Assembly (NCBI GenBank): GCA_945861785.1
Contig: CAMAWD010000029.1
Coordinates: 1-64,000, forward strand
Length of the DNA stretch: 64,000 nucleotides
Origin: Rhodoferax sp. OV413
GTDB taxonomy: Bacteria > Pseudomonadota > Gammaproteobacteria > Burkholderiales > Burkholderiaceae_C
Reading direction: 5' to 3'
Under the pieces are notes generated by a model. That model saw only the letters and a program-made list of their open reading frames with translations. It was not told the origin of the DNA and searched no databases. Positions 63,957 to 64,000 of the stretch are shown one piece after another. Position 1 is the stretch's first letter; each line of letters opens with the position of its first letter. The translations under genes were made by a program, and so were the position numbers.

Positions 63957-64000
63957 GGTTGTTTGAGCCTGAAGCGTTGAAGTTTGCCGGTTTCGGTGCG
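63953..64000 (-). CDS. partial AMP-forming acyl-CoA synthetase (C-terminal end)
   Basis: The last 15 codons of a minus-strand gene that continues beyond the window read RTETGKLQRFRLKQP before the TGA. This matches the conserved C-terminal block of ANL-superfamily acyl-CoA ligases, including the catalytic lysine in TGKLQR. It is translationally coupled to the Rid-family gene by ATGA. Confidence 0.75.
   Translation of the reverse strand, partial: RTETGKLQRFRLKQP

Overview
This window looks like a chromosomal segment of a GC-rich betaproteobacterium of the order Burkholderiales, most likely Comamonadaceae. The evidence is the argB-slmA pair, TRAP-type sugar-acid uptake, an H-NS-like protein of the short AFRGPNGEAWSGRG type, PHA-granule proteins and FadB/CaiB-rich lipid metabolism. 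The genus cannot be fixed from sequence alone.

Region 1 (1-380) is non-coding: CAAGACCTGACCCC-type repeats and a 96-bp inverted repeat whose imperfect pairs are all G-U wobbles. Region 2 (380-9286, minus) is an eight-gene acyl-CoA operon: TetR regulator, DmdC-type acyl-CoA dehydrogenase, DUF2147 protein, FadN-type dehydrogenase/hydratase, thiolase, thioesterase, SDR and a DsbA-fold isomerase. Region 3 (9494-20886) is a divergent sugar-acid catabolic locus around a GntR/FadR-type regulator. To the left lie an enolase-superfamily dehydratase, two SDRs and a fumarylacetoacetase-fold hydrolase, most of them coupled by ATGA overlaps. To the right lie a TRAP transporter, a UxaA-type dehydratase, an Ldh2-type dehydrogenase and mannonate dehydratase. 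Region 4 (20887-23284) holds a PIN/Phd toxin-antitoxin pair with a clear palindromic operator, slmA and argB.

Region 5 (23343-52967, all minus) is a surface-polysaccharide locus of about 30 kb. It has a WbpM-type dehydratase, a WbpV-type reductase and a small phosphoglycosyl transferase (probably making and priming an N-acetyl-6-deoxyhexosamine), an O-antigen ligase/polymerase, an H-NS-like protein, about nine glycosyltransferases, a sugar aminotransferase, further SDR epimerases, two acyltransferases (one frameshifted in a G7 tract), seven methyltransferase-like proteins, an ABC exporter (Wzm/Wzt with a cargo-binding tail) and also a Wzx-like flippase. Many genes overlap by ATGA-type stop/start pairs. 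The distal 49.3-53 kb part is visibly more AT-rich than the rest. A 680-bp gene-poor stretch (52968-53648) precedes the locus.

Region 6 (53649-62013) gathers neutral-lipid and PHA storage functions: a two-domain fatty acyl-CoA reductase, a PhaF-like phasin, a patatin remnant, a TetR regulator, a helical-repeat protein, a wax ester synthase/DGAT, an acyl-CoA-binding protein, a family III CoA-transferase and a PHA-granule-associated protein with a His-rich tail. Region 7 (62027-64000) holds a lipoprotein peptidase, a DUF2007 protein, a Rid-family protein and the last 15 codons of an AMP-forming acyl-CoA synthetase.

The main leads are the wax-ester/PHA locus, the mixed sugar-acid pathway, the frameshifted acyltransferase, a probable CTG start at 29200, a 60-codon coupled ORF at 49150-49332, a two-domain 802-residue glycan enzyme, and the structured repeat at the left edge.
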